DNA of 64,000 bases from Paraburkholderia sp. BL21I4N1 (GCF_002973525.1 NZ_PVEN01000011.1:186001-250000); one strand, 5' to 3'. Positions 54,688 to 63,982 are shown, numbered from the stretch's first letter. Made by a program: numbers and translations. Notes: generated by a model from the letters alone, not told the origin.

Positions 54688-56234
54688 GCACGCCGTCCAC
54701 GCCGCCGTCAGCGTCGCGTGCTGCTGCGTCGGCTCAAGCGTCGGCGATGCCAACCGGCGCCGCCGTGGAACACGCCGAACGTAGCGCGCCCTCGCCGCTC
54801 GCCGCGCGTCTCGTGCCGTACGGCTTCGCGCGTAGCGGACAGATTCTGGTTGCGCATCAGCATCCCGACAGCCTCGAAGTCTGGATCAGCGAACGTACCA
54901 GCGAAGCCGCGCTCGCCGAAGTGACACGTAACTTCGGCGCGGTATCGGTCGTGCGTTTGTCGGCCGACGAGCTCGCGCAGGCGATCAACCAGGCGTATGC
55001 GCGCCAGGACGGCAGCGCGGCGCAAGTGGTGGGTGAAGTGGAAGGCGAAGTCGATCTGTCGCGCCTGATGCAGGACATTCCCGAGGTCGAGGATCTGCTC
55101 GAATCGGAAGACGACGCGCCTATCATCCGCATGATCAACGCGCTGCTCACGCAAGCGGCGCGCGAACAGGCGTCGGATATTCACATCGAGCCGTTCGAGA
55201 CTTCGTCGGTCGTGCGTTTTCGGGTGGACGGCACGCTGCGCGACGTCGTGCGGCCGAAGAAAGCATTGCACGGCGCGCTGATCTCGCGGATCAAGATCAT
55301 GGCGCAACTCGACATCGCCGAAAAGCGTCTGCCGCAAGATGGCCGGATCACGCTGCGTGTGGGCGGACGTCCGGTCGACGTGCGGGTGTCGACCTTGCCG
55401 ACGGGGCACGGCGAACGCGCGGTGCTGCGTCTGCTGGAAAAAGATGCGTCGCGCCTGAACCTCGAAGCGCTCGGCATGGGGCGCGACACGCTGGTCAAAT
55501 TCGACAAGCTGATCGGCAAGCCGCACGGCATCGTGCTGGTGACCGGCCCGACCGGTTCGGGTAAGACGACCACGCTGTATGCGGCGATGTCCCGGCTCGA
55601 AACGGCGACCACCAACATCATGACGGTCGAAGACCCGATCGAATACGACCTGTCCGGCATCGGCCAGACGCAGGTCAACGAACGGATCGGTATGACCTTT
55701 GCACGGGCGTTGCGCTCGATTCTGCGGCAGGATCCGGACGTCATCATGATCGGTGAAATCCGCGATCTCGAAACCGCGCAGATCGCGGTGCAGGCCTCGC
55801 TGACGGGCCACCTGGTGCTCGCGACCTTGCACACGAACGACGCGGCGTCGGCGGTCACGCGGTTGACCGACATGGGCGTGGAACCGTACCTGCTGGCGTC
55901 GTCGCTGCTCGGCGTGCTGGCGCAGCGGCTGGTGCGGCGCCTGTGTCCGGTGTGCCGCGAAGAGCGCACAGAAGAAGACGGCAGCGTGCGCTGGCATCCG
56001 GTGGGTTGCGACAAGTGCGGGCAGTCCGGTTATGCGGGACGGCGCGGCGTGTACGAACTGCTGCTGATCGACGACGATATCCGCTCGCTGGTTCACCGCA
56101 ACGCCGCCGATTCGGAAATTCTCACGGCAGGCCGCGCGCAAGGTATGCGCACGCTGCGCGAGGACGCGGACCGTTGGCTCGAATCGGGGCTGACATCACT
56201 CGAAGAAGTGATCCGCGTAACGGGCGGAGCGTAA
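54684..56234 (+). CDS. gspE: Type II secretion system ATPase GspE
   Basis: A 516-residue cytoplasmic ATPase that powers pseudopilus assembly. Walker A GPTGSGKTT is near residue 288, the Asp box and Walker B DPDVIMIGEIRD near 350. A tetracysteine zinc motif is present (Cys421 and Cys424 in CPVC, Cys442 and Cys445 in CDKC). The start overlaps the gspD stop by four bases (GTGA, a GTG start). Confidence 0.96.
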   Translation: MSTPSTPPSASRAAASAQASAMPTGAAVEHAERSAPSPLAARLVPYGFARSGQILVAHQHPDSLEVWISERTSEAALAEVTRNFGAVSVVRLSADELAQAINQAYARQDGSAAQVVGEVEGEVDLSRLMQDIPEVEDLLESEDDAPIIRMINALLTQAAREQASDIHIEPFETSSVVRFRVDGTLRDVVRPKKALHGALISRIKIMAQLDIAEKRLPQDGRITLRVGGRPVDVRVSTLPTGHGERAVLRLLEKDASRLNLEALGMGRDTLVKFDKLIGKPHGIVLVTGPTGSGKTTTLYAAMSRLETATTNIMTVEDPIEYDLSGIGQTQVNERIGMTFARALRSILRQDPDVIMIGEIRDLETAQIAVQASLTGHLVLATLHTNDAASAVTRLTDMGVEPYLLASSLLGVLAQRLVRRLCPVCREERTEEDGSVRWHPVGCDKCGQSGYAGRRGVYELLLIDDDIRSLVHRNAADSEILTAGRAQGMRTLREDADRWLESGLTSLEEVIRVTGGA

Positions 56235-56238
56235 GCGC

Positions 56239-57456
56239 ATGCCGGCATTTCGTTTCGAAGCGATCGACGCGGCGGGCAAGGCGCAAAAAGGCGTGCTCGA
56301 CGCGGACAGTGCGCGCGGCGCGCGGACCAATCTGCGTTCGCAGGGACTGACGCCGCTCGTCGTCGAACCGGCGGCGTCGCGCACGCGCGGCGAACGCAAT
56401 CAGCGGCTGTCGCTCGGGCGCCGATTGTCGCAGCGCGAACAGGCCATCCTGACGCGGCAACTCGCGAGTCTGCTGATTGCGGGGCTGCCGCTCGACGAAG
56501 CGCTCTCCGTGCTGACCGAGCAATCGGAGCGCGACTACATTCGCGAGCTGATGGCGTCGATTCGCGCGGAAGTGCTCGGCGGGCATTCGCTCGCCAATGC
56601 GCTGACGCAGCATCCGAAAGATTTTCCCGAGATTTATCGCGCGCTGGTCGCGGCGGGTGAACACACCGGCAAGCTTGGTCTCGTGCTGTCGCGGCTCGCC
56701 GACTACATCGAGCAACGTAACGCGCTCAAGCAGAAGATCGTACTCGCGTTCACGTATCCGACCATCGTCACGATTATCGCGTTCGGCATCGTCACGTTTC
56801 TGTTGAGCTACGTGGTGCCGCAGGTGGTGAACGTGTTCGCCAGCACCAAACAGCAACTGCCGATTCTCACCATCATGATGATGGCGTTGTCCGGTTTCGT
56901 CCGGCACTGGTGGTGGGCGATGCTGATCGGCGTGTTCGTGCTCGCGTATCTGGTGCGCTCGGTGCTCAGACAGCCCGGCCCGCGTCTCGCGTTCGACCGC
57001 TGGCTGCTGACCGCGCCGCTGCTCGGCAAACTCGTGCGCGGTTATAACACCGTGCGCTTTGCCAGCACGCTAGGCATTCTGACCGCGGCGGGCGTGCCGA
57101 TTCTGCGCGCGCTGCAGGCCGCCGCCGAAACGCTCAGCAACAATGCGATGCGCGAGAACATCGACGATGCGATCGTGCGAGTGCGCGAAGGCACGTCGTT
57201 GTCGCGCGCGCTCGGTAATACGAAGACGTTTCCGCCGGTGCTGGTTCACCTGATCCGCTCGGGCGAAGCGACCGGCGACGTGACGACCATGCTCGATCGC
57301 GCGGCCGACGGCGAAGCGCGCGAACTGGAGCGTCGCACGATGTTCCTGACAAGCCTGCTGGAGCCGTTGCTGATTCTGGCGATGGGGGGCGTGGTGCTGG
57401 TGATCGTGCTGGCGGTGATGCTGCCGATCATCGAGTTGAACAACCTGGTGCAGTAA
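56239..57456 (+). CDS. gspF: Type II secretion system inner-membrane protein GspF
   Basis: A 405-residue polytopic protein with two GspF domains (about 70-195 and 275-400), each with a membrane helix pair: FTYPTIVTIIAFGIVTFLL and ILAMGGVVLVIVLAVMLP. LASLLIAGLPLDEALSVL is the family signature. It begins four bases after the gspE stop. Confidence 0.96.
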   Translation: MPAFRFEAIDAAGKAQKGVLDADSARGARTNLRSQGLTPLVVEPAASRTRGERNQRLSLGRRLSQREQAILTRQLASLLIAGLPLDEALSVLTEQSERDYIRELMASIRAEVLGGHSLANALTQHPKDFPEIYRALVAAGEHTGKLGLVLSRLADYIEQRNALKQKIVLAFTYPTIVTIIAFGIVTFLLSYVVPQVVNVFASTKQQLPILTIMMMALSGFVRHWWWAMLIGVFVLAYLVRSVLRQPGPRLAFDRWLLTAPLLGKLVRGYNTVRFASTLGILTAAGVPILRALQAAAETLSNNAMRENIDDAIVRVREGTSLSRALGNTKTFPPVLVHLIRSGEATGDVTTMLDRAADGEARELERRTMFLTSLLEPLLILAMGGVVLVIVLAVMLPIIELNNLVQ

Positions 57457-57613
57457 GGCTGGGAGAGCCTGGATTGCGCAGCGACGGAGACTGCGTGACC
57501 GGGCTCGCGGAAGCGCTCGGTATTTGCGGCCACCGTTGCGGCGGCCGCGCGATTCGCTGAGACATCGACTGAAACATCAGCTGAAGCGAAGCGGTGATTT
57601 GATGCGTTTCGCT

Positions 57614-58036
57614 TCAGCGCACGTAGATCGTGGGGCCTGCGGGGTTGGCCGGCAGAAATACTTCGGAATGCGCGCCATTGCGGTTGATGATGATGGAGCG
57701 GGCGCGGACTTCGCCGAGTGTGGCGCCTTGCATCAGCGTGCTACCGAGCGACACCGCATGCGGCGGTTCGCCGCCGACGCTGACAATGGCCGCCGCGCCT
57801 TCCGTTAAAGCGAGGATGCCGAACAGATGCACGTCTTGATTGGCGTTGCGCGTGAGCTGTCCGCCGAACAGCGTGGCGGCCTGGTCGGTCGAGACCTGCG
57901 CATGCGCGGCGGCAGCGGGCAACGGCGCACCGGACAACGTGCTGAGCGTGATGACCCAGTAGGTCACCGTCGCGCAAAACACGGCGAACAGTGCGAGCGA
58001 CAGAAGGCGGATTTGGATAGCGTTCATGCGCATCAT
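57614..58036 (-). CDS. gspC: Type II secretion system protein GspC, encoded in reverse
   Basis: A 140-residue GspC that links the inner-membrane platform to the secretin. One N-terminal membrane helix (about 10-32) is followed by the periplasmic homology region (TDQAATLFGGQLTRN to the end, with LTEGAAAIVSVGGEPPHAV). There is no C-terminal PDZ or coiled-coil domain, so it is shorter than in enteric bacteria. It is read opposite to all other gsp genes, between gspF and gspG, as I recall for Burkholderia. Three ATGs lie close together at the start; no ribosome site decides between them. Confidence 0.9.
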   Translation of the reverse strand: MMRMNAIQIRLLSLALFAVFCATVTYWVITLSTLSGAPLPAAAAHAQVSTDQAATLFGGQLTRNANQDVHLFGILALTEGAAAIVSVGGEPPHAVSLGSTLMQGATLGEVRARSIIINRNGAHSEVFLPANPAGPTIYVR

Positions 58037-58209
58037 TGTACGGACTATTGTGAAAATTGCGTTGGTTGAAAGCGTCTCGGTGTTTTCTCACAACCCTTCA
58101 ACTGCGTAACATTAAAATGACCGGCCGGGCGTGTTCAATGGTTGCCTGATTGCAGACACCCGGATCCCGCCCCGTCAAAAAAATTCCACCTGATAAGAGG
58201 TAGCAAGCT

Positions 58210-58674
58210 ATGCAACTGTCGACCACTCGCCGCACTGAAATCGCGGGTTCGCGCAGCCGTCGTCAACGTGGATTCACGCTGATTGAAATCATGGTCGTGA
58301 TCGCGATTCTGGGCATTCTCGCGGCATTGATCGTACCCAAGATCATGAGTCGTCCGGATGAAGCGCGGCGTGTTGCCGCGAAGCAGGACATCGGCACCGT
58401 GATGCAGGCCATGAAGCTTTACCGTCTTGACAACGGCCGTTATCCGACGCAGGAGCAAGGTCTGCGCGCGCTGATCGAAAAGCCGAGCACGGACCCGGTG
58501 CCGAACAACTGGAAGGACGGTGGTTATCTCGAACGTCTGCCGAACGATCCGTGGGGCAATGCCTATCAGTATCTGAATCCGGGCGTGCATGGCGAGATCG
58601 ACGTGTTCAGCTACGGCGCGGACGGCAAGCCGGGCGGCGAAGGCAATGATGCCGACGTCGGGTCGTGGCAGTAA
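58210..58674 (+). CDS. gspG: Major pseudopilin GspG
   Basis: A 154-residue pseudopilin. The prepilin peptidase site is RQRG/FTLIEIMVVIAILG with Glu at +5. The C-terminal part has the GspG features GRYPTQEQGLRALIE and DPWGNAYQYLNPG and ends SYGADGKPGGEGNDADVGSW, the calcium-site region. AGAGG lies about ten bases before the ATG. Confidence 0.97.
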   Translation: MQLSTTRRTEIAGSRSRRQRGFTLIEIMVVIAILGILAALIVPKIMSRPDEARRVAAKQDIGTVMQAMKLYRLDNGRYPTQEQGLRALIEKPSTDPVPNNWKDGGYLERLPNDPWGNAYQYLNPGVHGEIDVFSYGADGKPGGEGNDADVGSWQ

Positions 58675-58698
58675 TCGGTCGGCGTAGAGAAGATTTTC

Positions 58699-59178
58699 AT
58701 GCGAGGTCCACTGCCGAACGGCCGCCGCCGCACCGCGGGTTTTACGCTGCTGGAAATGCTGGTGGTGCTGGTGATCGCGGGTTTGCTGGTGTCGTTGACC
58801 GCGCTGACGATCACGCGCAATCCGCGCACCGATCTGAACGAGGAAGCGCAGCGTCTCGCGCTGCTGTTCGAGTCGGCCGGCGACGAAGCGCAGGTGCGCG
58901 CGCGGCCGGTTGCATGGCAGCCGGTGGACGGCGGTTTCCGTTTCGATCTGCGTACCGAAGACGGCTGGCGTCCGCTGCGCGACGATCTGCTCGGACCGCG
59001 CCGCTGGGAAGGTGGCGTGACGGGTGTGGCGATCAACTATCCGGGTTCGGATACGCAACCGAGCCGGGTGGTGTTCGGCACCGAGGCGATCGACGTGCCG
59101 GTGCAGATCACGCTGTTTTCGGCGGCGGGGCGCGCGACGATCGTCGGCACCGGCAATGGCCGCTACGAGGTGCACTGA
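58699..59178 (+). CDS. gspH: Minor pseudopilin GspH
   Basis: A 159-residue minor pseudopilin with prepilin site TAG/FTLLEMLVVLVIAGLL and the GspH-type beta-rich C-terminal domain (VAWQPVDGGFRFDL and GRATIVGTGNGRYE). It follows gspG by 24 bp and is separated from gspI by one base. Confidence 0.93.
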   Translation: MRGPLPNGRRRTAGFTLLEMLVVLVIAGLLVSLTALTITRNPRTDLNEEAQRLALLFESAGDEAQVRARPVAWQPVDGGFRFDLRTEDGWRPLRDDLLGPRRWEGGVTGVAINYPGSDTQPSRVVFGTEAIDVPVQITLFSAAGRATIVGTGNGRYEVH

Positions 59179-59179
59179 G

Positions 59180-59596
59180 ATGCGTCGTTGCAGGAGCAGG
59201 ATGGCTCAAGAGAAGTTCGACCGCGCGCAACGCGGTTTTACGATGATCGAGGTGCTGGTGGCGCTGGCGATCATCGCGGTGGCACTGGCGGCGTCGTTGC
59301 GCGCCGTGGGTAGTCTGGCGACCGGCGAGGCCGATTTGCACAAGCGTTTGCTGGCCGGCTGGAGCGCGGACAACACGTTGGCGCAATTGCATCTGACGCA
59401 TGGCTGGCCGAATGTCGGGTCGACGAGTTTCGATTGTTCGCAGGGTAATTTGCAGTTGATCTGTACTGAGCGTGTGACGGCGACGCCGAACCCGGTGTTT
59501 CGCCGGGTGGAAGTGATGGTGACGACGCCGGGCGGTAGCGGCAATCTGGCGCAGATGGTGACGGTGGTCGCGAATGAAACCAACCGTTCGCTCTGA
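59180..59596 (+). CDS. gspI: Minor pseudopilin GspI
   Basis: A 138-residue minor pseudopilin with prepilin site QRG/FTMIEVLVALAIIAVAL and the following DNTLAQLHLTHGWPNVG typical of GspI. The ATG at 59180 directly follows gspH; an ATG at 59201 has AGGAG in front and is an equally good start. Its end overlaps the start of gspJ. Confidence 0.92.
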   Translation: MRRCRSRMAQEKFDRAQRGFTMIEVLVALAIIAVALAASLRAVGSLATGEADLHKRLLAGWSADNTLAQLHLTHGWPNVGSTSFDCSQGNLQLICTERVTATPNPVFRRVEVMVTTPGGSGNLAQMVTVVANETNRSL

Positions 59597-60251
59597 GCGC
59601 CGCCGCCGATCGGGCGGGCGTGGATTCACGCTGATCGAGCTGATGGTCGCGATTGCGATTCTGGCGGTGATTGCCGTGCTGTCGTGGCGCGGGCTCGACC
59701 AGATCATTCGTGGCCGGCAGACCATTACCAACGCGATGGAAGACGAGCGCGTGTTTGCGCAGTTATTCGATCAGATGCGGATCGACGTGCGTCAGGCGGC
59801 GTCGGACGACGAAGCCGGTCAGGCGGCGGTATCCGTGTCGGGTAACGTGTTGCAGGTGGTGCGGCAGATCATGTTGCCGGGCACGGCGCCGCGTTTGCAG
59901 GTGGTGCGGTATCGGATTTCCAATGGTCGGGTGATTCGGTATGCGTCGCCGCCGTTGGGGAATGCCGGAGATTTGCGGCGCGCATTGCGCGGTGGTGAAG
60001 GCGACGGGTGGAGTGCGGTGCCGTTGATGGGTGGGGTTGGCGCGATCAATGCGCGGTTGTATGTGCCTAAGGTTGGCTGGACTACCCAGATGGGCGACGT
60101 GCAGAGCGCGATTACCGAGGCGGATAACAATCTGAAGGTTCCCCAGTTGGGGAGTGCGCCGCTGCCGCGGTCGGTTACGGGGCTTGAGGTCAGTATTGGG
60201 GCGACTTCGCTGGCGCGGCCAGTGACGCGCGTTTTTCTCGTCGGAGAATGA
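59574..60251 (+). CDS. gspJ: Minor pseudopilin GspJ
   Basis: A 225-residue minor pseudopilin with prepilin site GRG/FTLIELMVAIAILAVI and the GspJ segment EDERVFAQLFDQMRIDVRQA. It overlaps the end of gspI by 23 bases. Its stop is one base away from an ATG with a good ribosome site (GGAG) that would start gspK. Confidence 0.94.
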   Translation: MKPTVRSERRRRSGGRGFTLIELMVAIAILAVIAVLSWRGLDQIIRGRQTITNAMEDERVFAQLFDQMRIDVRQAASDDEAGQAAVSVSGNVLQVVRQIMLPGTAPRLQVVRYRISNGRVIRYASPPLGNAGDLRRALRGGEGDGWSAVPLMGGVGAINARLYVPKVGWTTQMGDVQSAITEADNNLKVPQLGSAPLPRSVTGLEVSIGATSLARPVTRVFLVGE

Positions 60252-60252
60252 C

Positions 60253-62019
60253 ATGAGGTTCTCTTTTTTGTCTTCGCGACGCTTTTCGGTTTTTCGTTCT
60301 TCTTCTGGACGGGTTTTTTGGTTTTGTCGGTGTTCTGGCTGTGTTGGCCTTTCCTTGTTTTCACGGTGGTCTATTGGCGTTCCCCCTGTGCGGGGGGGCA
60401 CCTACTTTTCTTTGCCTGCCGCAAAGAAAAGTAGGCAAAAGAAAGCGGCTCAAACCGCTAACCATGAAGCGGGGCCCTTGCACAGCCACGGTAGTGGCTC
60501 ATCTGGAATCCGTGCCCTCGCACATTTGGCGTCAGTGACAAAGCCGTCATTCGCTCCGGCGCCGCTGCGCGCGCCGACCGCCAGCTCCGAAAACCAGCGG
60601 GGTGCTTTCGCTCCACGCCAAGGCGAAGCCGACGGCCCCCCTAACCCTAACGCGCAAACAAACCCGCGGGTTTTCGGGGGCGACCGTTCCGACGAGCACG
60701 CAGTGCAAGACGGGATGAATGACGGCTTTGTCGCAAGCGCGGAGTGCGCGGTAACACGGATTCCAGATGCACCACTGCCGGTGGTGGACCACGAAACCCA
60801 CTTAAGAGTTAGCGGTGTGAGCCGCTTTCTTTTGCCTACTTTTCTTTGCGGCAGGCAAAGAAAAGTAGGTGCCCCCCCGCACAGGGGGAACGCCAATAGA
60901 CCACCGCGAAAACAAGGAAAGGCCAACAACAGCAACAGCACCGGCTTGACCAGAAAAAACCACCAAACCGGCGTGGCGATAATCAGCGCGCTGCTAGTCG
61001 TCGCGCTATCAGCGATTCTGGTCTCCGGCATGCTCTGGCGCCAACAAGTCCAAATCCGGCGGATCGAGAACCAGCGCCTGCTGTCCCAGGCCCAATGGGT
61101 CTCGCGAGGCGCGCTGGACTGGACGCGCTTGATCTTGCGCTCAGAAGGCGACACTTCAGCGGGCATAACGTACCTCGGGGGCCTATGGGGCGTCCCCATT
61201 GCCAAAACCCGCCTATCGGATTTCCTGGGCCAGATCGGCGAAGCCCGCGCCGCCCAAGGCGCCGAAACCTATCTATCCGGCTCGATAGAAGACGCCCAAT
61301 CCAGGTTCAACCTTCGAAACCTGGTTTCAAGCCCAGCCCCAGGCGTCATGCAACTGAACGTGGAGGAAATCGCCTCCTACCAGCGGCTCCTGGTCTCACT
61401 AGGCATTAGCGGCCAACTGGCCAAAGCAACCGCCCTGCAAGTCCGCGCCAGCCTGGGCCAATCGGCGACCCGCTTCCAGACGATCACGTCGACCAACGGC
61501 ACGGCACCGACCCCAACACCCCAAGGCGGTGCCACCGGCGGCACGTTCACCGACAAACCCGGCATGGAAGACAGCAACGACAACTCGGCGCAAGCGCCGC
61601 TGCAATTATCCAGCGTCGACTCGCTGCTCGACGTCCCCGGCTACACGGCGGAAAACGTCGCGCGCCTGCGCCCGTTCGTCACCGTGCTGCCGACCGTCTC
61701 GGCCGTCAACATGAACACGGCCTCCGCCGAAGTGATCGCGGCCGTCGTGCCGGGCATGAGCCTCTCGTCCGCGCAAGCATTCGTCGCGCGTCGACAGACC
61801 GTGTTTTTCCATAACGTCAGCGACGTGCAGCTCGCGCTGCAAGGCGCCGGTGCACAGCAGGTCTCGATCGACCCGAATCAGCTCGACGTCAACACCAGTT
61901 ATTTCCTGATCCACGGCCGCGTGCAGCACGAACGCGCGGAAGTCGATCGCACCACCCTCGTATATCGCGATCCATTGACTCACACTACGCGTATCGTGCG
62001 AGTACAAGACCAACTATGA
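60253..62019 (+). CDS. gspK: Minor pseudopilin GspK with a repeat element fused at its 5' end
   Basis: The frame from the ATG at 60253 encodes 588 residues. Only the last 357 are GspK: prepilin site HQTG/VAIISALLVVALSAIL (no Glu at +5, as is normal for GspK), LWRQQVQIRRIENQRLLSQ, and the helical domain with VNMNTASAEVIAAVVPG. The preceding 231 residues are the translation of a T-rich stretch and a 587-bp inverted-repeat element and show no protein character. The ATG has GGAG seven bases upstream. A TTG at 60946 is in frame and would give a normal nine-residue leader, but it has no good ribosome site. Whether active GspK is made, and from which start, is open. Confidence 0.8.
   Translation: MRFSFLSSRRFSVFRSSSGRVFWFCRCSGCVGLSLFSRWSIGVPPVRGGTYFSLPAAKKSRQKKAAQTANHEAGPLHSHGSGSSGIRALAHLASVTKPSFAPAPLRAPTASSENQRGAFAPRQGEADGPPNPNAQTNPRVFGGDRSDEHAVQDGMNDGFVASAECAVTRIPDAPLPVVDHETHLRVSGVSRFLLPTFLCGRQRKVGAPPHRGNANRPPRKQGKANNSNSTGLTRKNHQTGVAIISALLVVALSAILVSGMLWRQQVQIRRIENQRLLSQAQWVSRGALDWTRLILRSEGDTSAGITYLGGLWGVPIAKTRLSDFLGQIGEARAAQGAETYLSGSIEDAQSRFNLRNLVSSPAPGVMQLNVEEIASYQRLLVSLGISGQLAKATALQVRASLGQSATRFQTITSTNGTAPTPTPQGGATGGTFTDKPGMEDSNDNSAQAPLQLSSVDSLLDVPGYTAENVARLRPFVTVLPTVSAVNMNTASAEVIAAVVPGMSLSSAQAFVARRQTVFFHNVSDVQLALQGAGAQQVSIDPNQLDVNTSYFLIHGRVQHERAEVDRTTLVYRDPLTHTTRIVRVQDQL
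60342..60928. repeat. Dispersed palindromic element with 121-bp inverted ends
   Basis: The ends 60342-60462 and 60808-60928 are inverted copies that differ at two or three positions over 121 bp. Each contains a nested palindrome, CTACTTTTCTTTGC and GCAAAGAAAAGTAG (left copy 60402-60434), and a run of C and G (CCCCCTGTGCGGGGGGG). The 345-bp centre is less symmetric. I recall very similar sequence scattered between genes in Paraburkholderia genomes. No transposase is encoded. It lies at the 5' end of gspK. Confidence 0.85.
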
Positions 62020-62047
62020 ATAACGCCTTTCCCAGAGAGAGTGGCCT

Positions 62048-63454
62048 TTGAGCACGCTGATCGTCCTACTCCCGCCGCGTGATCCGGCGGTGCCATCGCA
62101 GGAATGGCAACTGCCGGAGCTGCCGTTCGTGCTGCTCGACAAGTCAGGCCGCACCCAGCGCGCCGGACGCTCGTCGCTCGCGCTGCTGCCGCGCGCGTCG
62201 TCGACGGTGCTGATGGTCGCCGCCCGCGATCTGCTGATGATGCCGACCACGCTGCCGCCGCTACGCGGTCCGAAGCTGCGTCAGGCGTTGCCGAATATCG
62301 TCGAGGATCAACTGATCCAGGATCCGCAAACCTGTCATATCGCCGTCGACCCGAAACCGCTCGCGGGCAGTAAGCAGATGCTCGCGATCATCGACCGTGG
62401 CTGGTTCCGCTTTATCTGCGAAGCTTTCTCGACCGCCGGACACCGCAGCCTGCGCGCCGTGCCGGTCACGCGCTGCCTGCCGCAAGCCGTCTCGTCCGAC
62501 GTGCCCGCCGAAGTCGCCGAGCTGGTCAGCGCGGGCGAGCCCGGCGTAGGCGGCGCCCAGGTGGCCACGTCGCTGCCGGGTGTGGCGCCCGTGGTCGCGC
62601 CCGGCGTGGCCTCGGTCATGCCAATGGTGGCCACCGTGCTCGGCGCCGTGGTCCAGACCGCACCCGCGCTGCTGCTCGAAAGCGTGGTGGACAGCGGCGT
62701 GCCGCGCGTCGAACTGGCCATTGCTCGTGGCGTGCAAGGCGAAGGGCTGGCGGTGCCGGCCACCGCCGTCAACGCGACACTCGCCGCGCTCGCGGGTGCG
62801 GCACCCGTCTCGCTGTACATGCTGACCGAACTGCCGGGCAATGAGCCTAGCCTTGCCGCCAGGAGCCCGGCGCGGCTGGCCGCGCACATCCACGGCGCGA
62901 GTCCGTTGCCGTTCGAGCAACTGGCGCGGCGCGCGCTGGAATGCCGCTTCGACCTGTGCCAGTTCGAGTTCGCGTCGCAGCCGTGGCGGCTCGATCGCGC
63001 GACGTTGCGACGTCTGCGCCTGCCGCTGCTGCTCGCGGTCGGCGCGCTGGTGGTGGCGATCGTCGGCATGAACGTGCAGTGGCTGATGCTTGCGCATCAA
63101 CGCGACGCGATCAACACGCAGATGACGGAGCTGCTGCTCAACACCTTCCCGAAAACGACCGTCGTGCTCGACGCGCCCGACCAGATGTCGCGCCAGTTGC
63201 AGCAACTGCGCGTGGCGGCGGGTGAGCTGTCGCCGGACGACTTCCTGTCGCTCGCCGACGGCCTCGCTCGCTCGCTGGCGCCGGTGCCGGTCAACGGCAT
63301 TGCTGCGCTCGATTATCACGACCGCCGCCTCGACGTAACCTTCAAACCCGAGGTGAAGCTCGATCCGGACTTCGCCAAGCGCCTCGCGCGCAACGGCCTG
63401 ACCGGCGAGATCGACAGCAACACCGGTAAGTGGACCATCAGGAACGGACAATGA
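62048..63454 (+). CDS. gspL: Type II secretion system protein GspL
   Basis: A 468-residue inner-membrane protein that recruits GspE. The cytoplasmic actin-like part covers about 1-330 and contains an Ala/Val-rich insert (VAPVVAPGVASVMPMVATVL). A membrane helix at about 340-360 (LPLLLAVGALVVAIVGM) and a periplasmic ferredoxin-like domain follow. It uses a TTG start 28 bases after gspK, with a purine-rich GAGAGAG upstream. Confidence 0.9.
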   Translation: MSTLIVLLPPRDPAVPSQEWQLPELPFVLLDKSGRTQRAGRSSLALLPRASSTVLMVAARDLLMMPTTLPPLRGPKLRQALPNIVEDQLIQDPQTCHIAVDPKPLAGSKQMLAIIDRGWFRFICEAFSTAGHRSLRAVPVTRCLPQAVSSDVPAEVAELVSAGEPGVGGAQVATSLPGVAPVVAPGVASVMPMVATVLGAVVQTAPALLLESVVDSGVPRVELAIARGVQGEGLAVPATAVNATLAALAGAAPVSLYMLTELPGNEPSLAARSPARLAAHIHGASPLPFEQLARRALECRFDLCQFEFASQPWRLDRATLRRLRLPLLLAVGALVVAIVGMNVQWLMLAHQRDAINTQMTELLLNTFPKTTVVLDAPDQMSRQLQQLRVAAGELSPDDFLSLADGLARSLAPVPVNGIAALDYHDRRLDVTFKPEVKLDPDFAKRLARNGLTGEIDSNTGKWTIRNGQ

Positions 63455-63954
63455 AAGCTGAACTCGCTCAAACATGGGCCGGATTCTGGGACCAGCGCTC
63501 CGAGCGCGAAAAAACCATCCTGGCGTGGGGCAGCGGTGTCCTCGCGGTGGTGATCGCGTGGTCGGTGCTGTGGGCGCCGGCGCAGGAGGGCCGCGCGCAT
63601 CTGAAGGAGTCGCTGCCGAGTCTGCAACGGCAACTCGCGTCGATGACCGCGCAGTCGAACGAAGCGCGTCAGCTGTCGGCGGCCGCGCAAGGCGTCGCGC
63701 CGACCGGCGCCGCGTTGAAGGACGCGCTCGCCGCATCGCTCACCGATCACGGTCTCGCCGCGACGCAGGTGCAGGTGGTCGGCAATGCCGTGCAGATCCA
63801 GATGAAGAACGCGTCGTTTCCGGCGTGGACGAACTGGGTCGACGACGCGCGCAAGCAGTTCAAGGTGCAGGTCGCCGAAGCGCATGTGACCGCGTTGAAG
63901 GACGACGGCCAGGTGGATCTGACGGCCTCGTTGCAGCCGTCCACGGCGAAATGA
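63451..63954 (+). CDS. gspM: Type II secretion system protein GspM
   Basis: A 167-residue inner-membrane protein with one helix (about 27-45, GVLAVVIAWSVLWAPA), a coiled segment, and a small periplasmic domain. It pairs with GspL. The ATG overlaps the gspL stop by four bases (ATGA). Confidence 0.9.
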   Translation: MKAELAQTWAGFWDQRSEREKTILAWGSGVLAVVIAWSVLWAPAQEGRAHLKESLPSLQRQLASMTAQSNEARQLSAAAQGVAPTGAALKDALAASLTDHGLAATQVQVVGNAVQIQMKNASFPAWTNWVDDARKQFKVQVAEAHVTALKDDGQVDLTASLQPSTAK

Positions 63955-63982
63955 TCGCAGCGTCGTCACAGGATTTTCTCGC

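Noticed and set aside
60450..61205. 251-codon minus-strand frame over the repeat element and gspK
   Set aside because: It is the reverse reading of the repeat and of gspK and has no ribosome site or domain.
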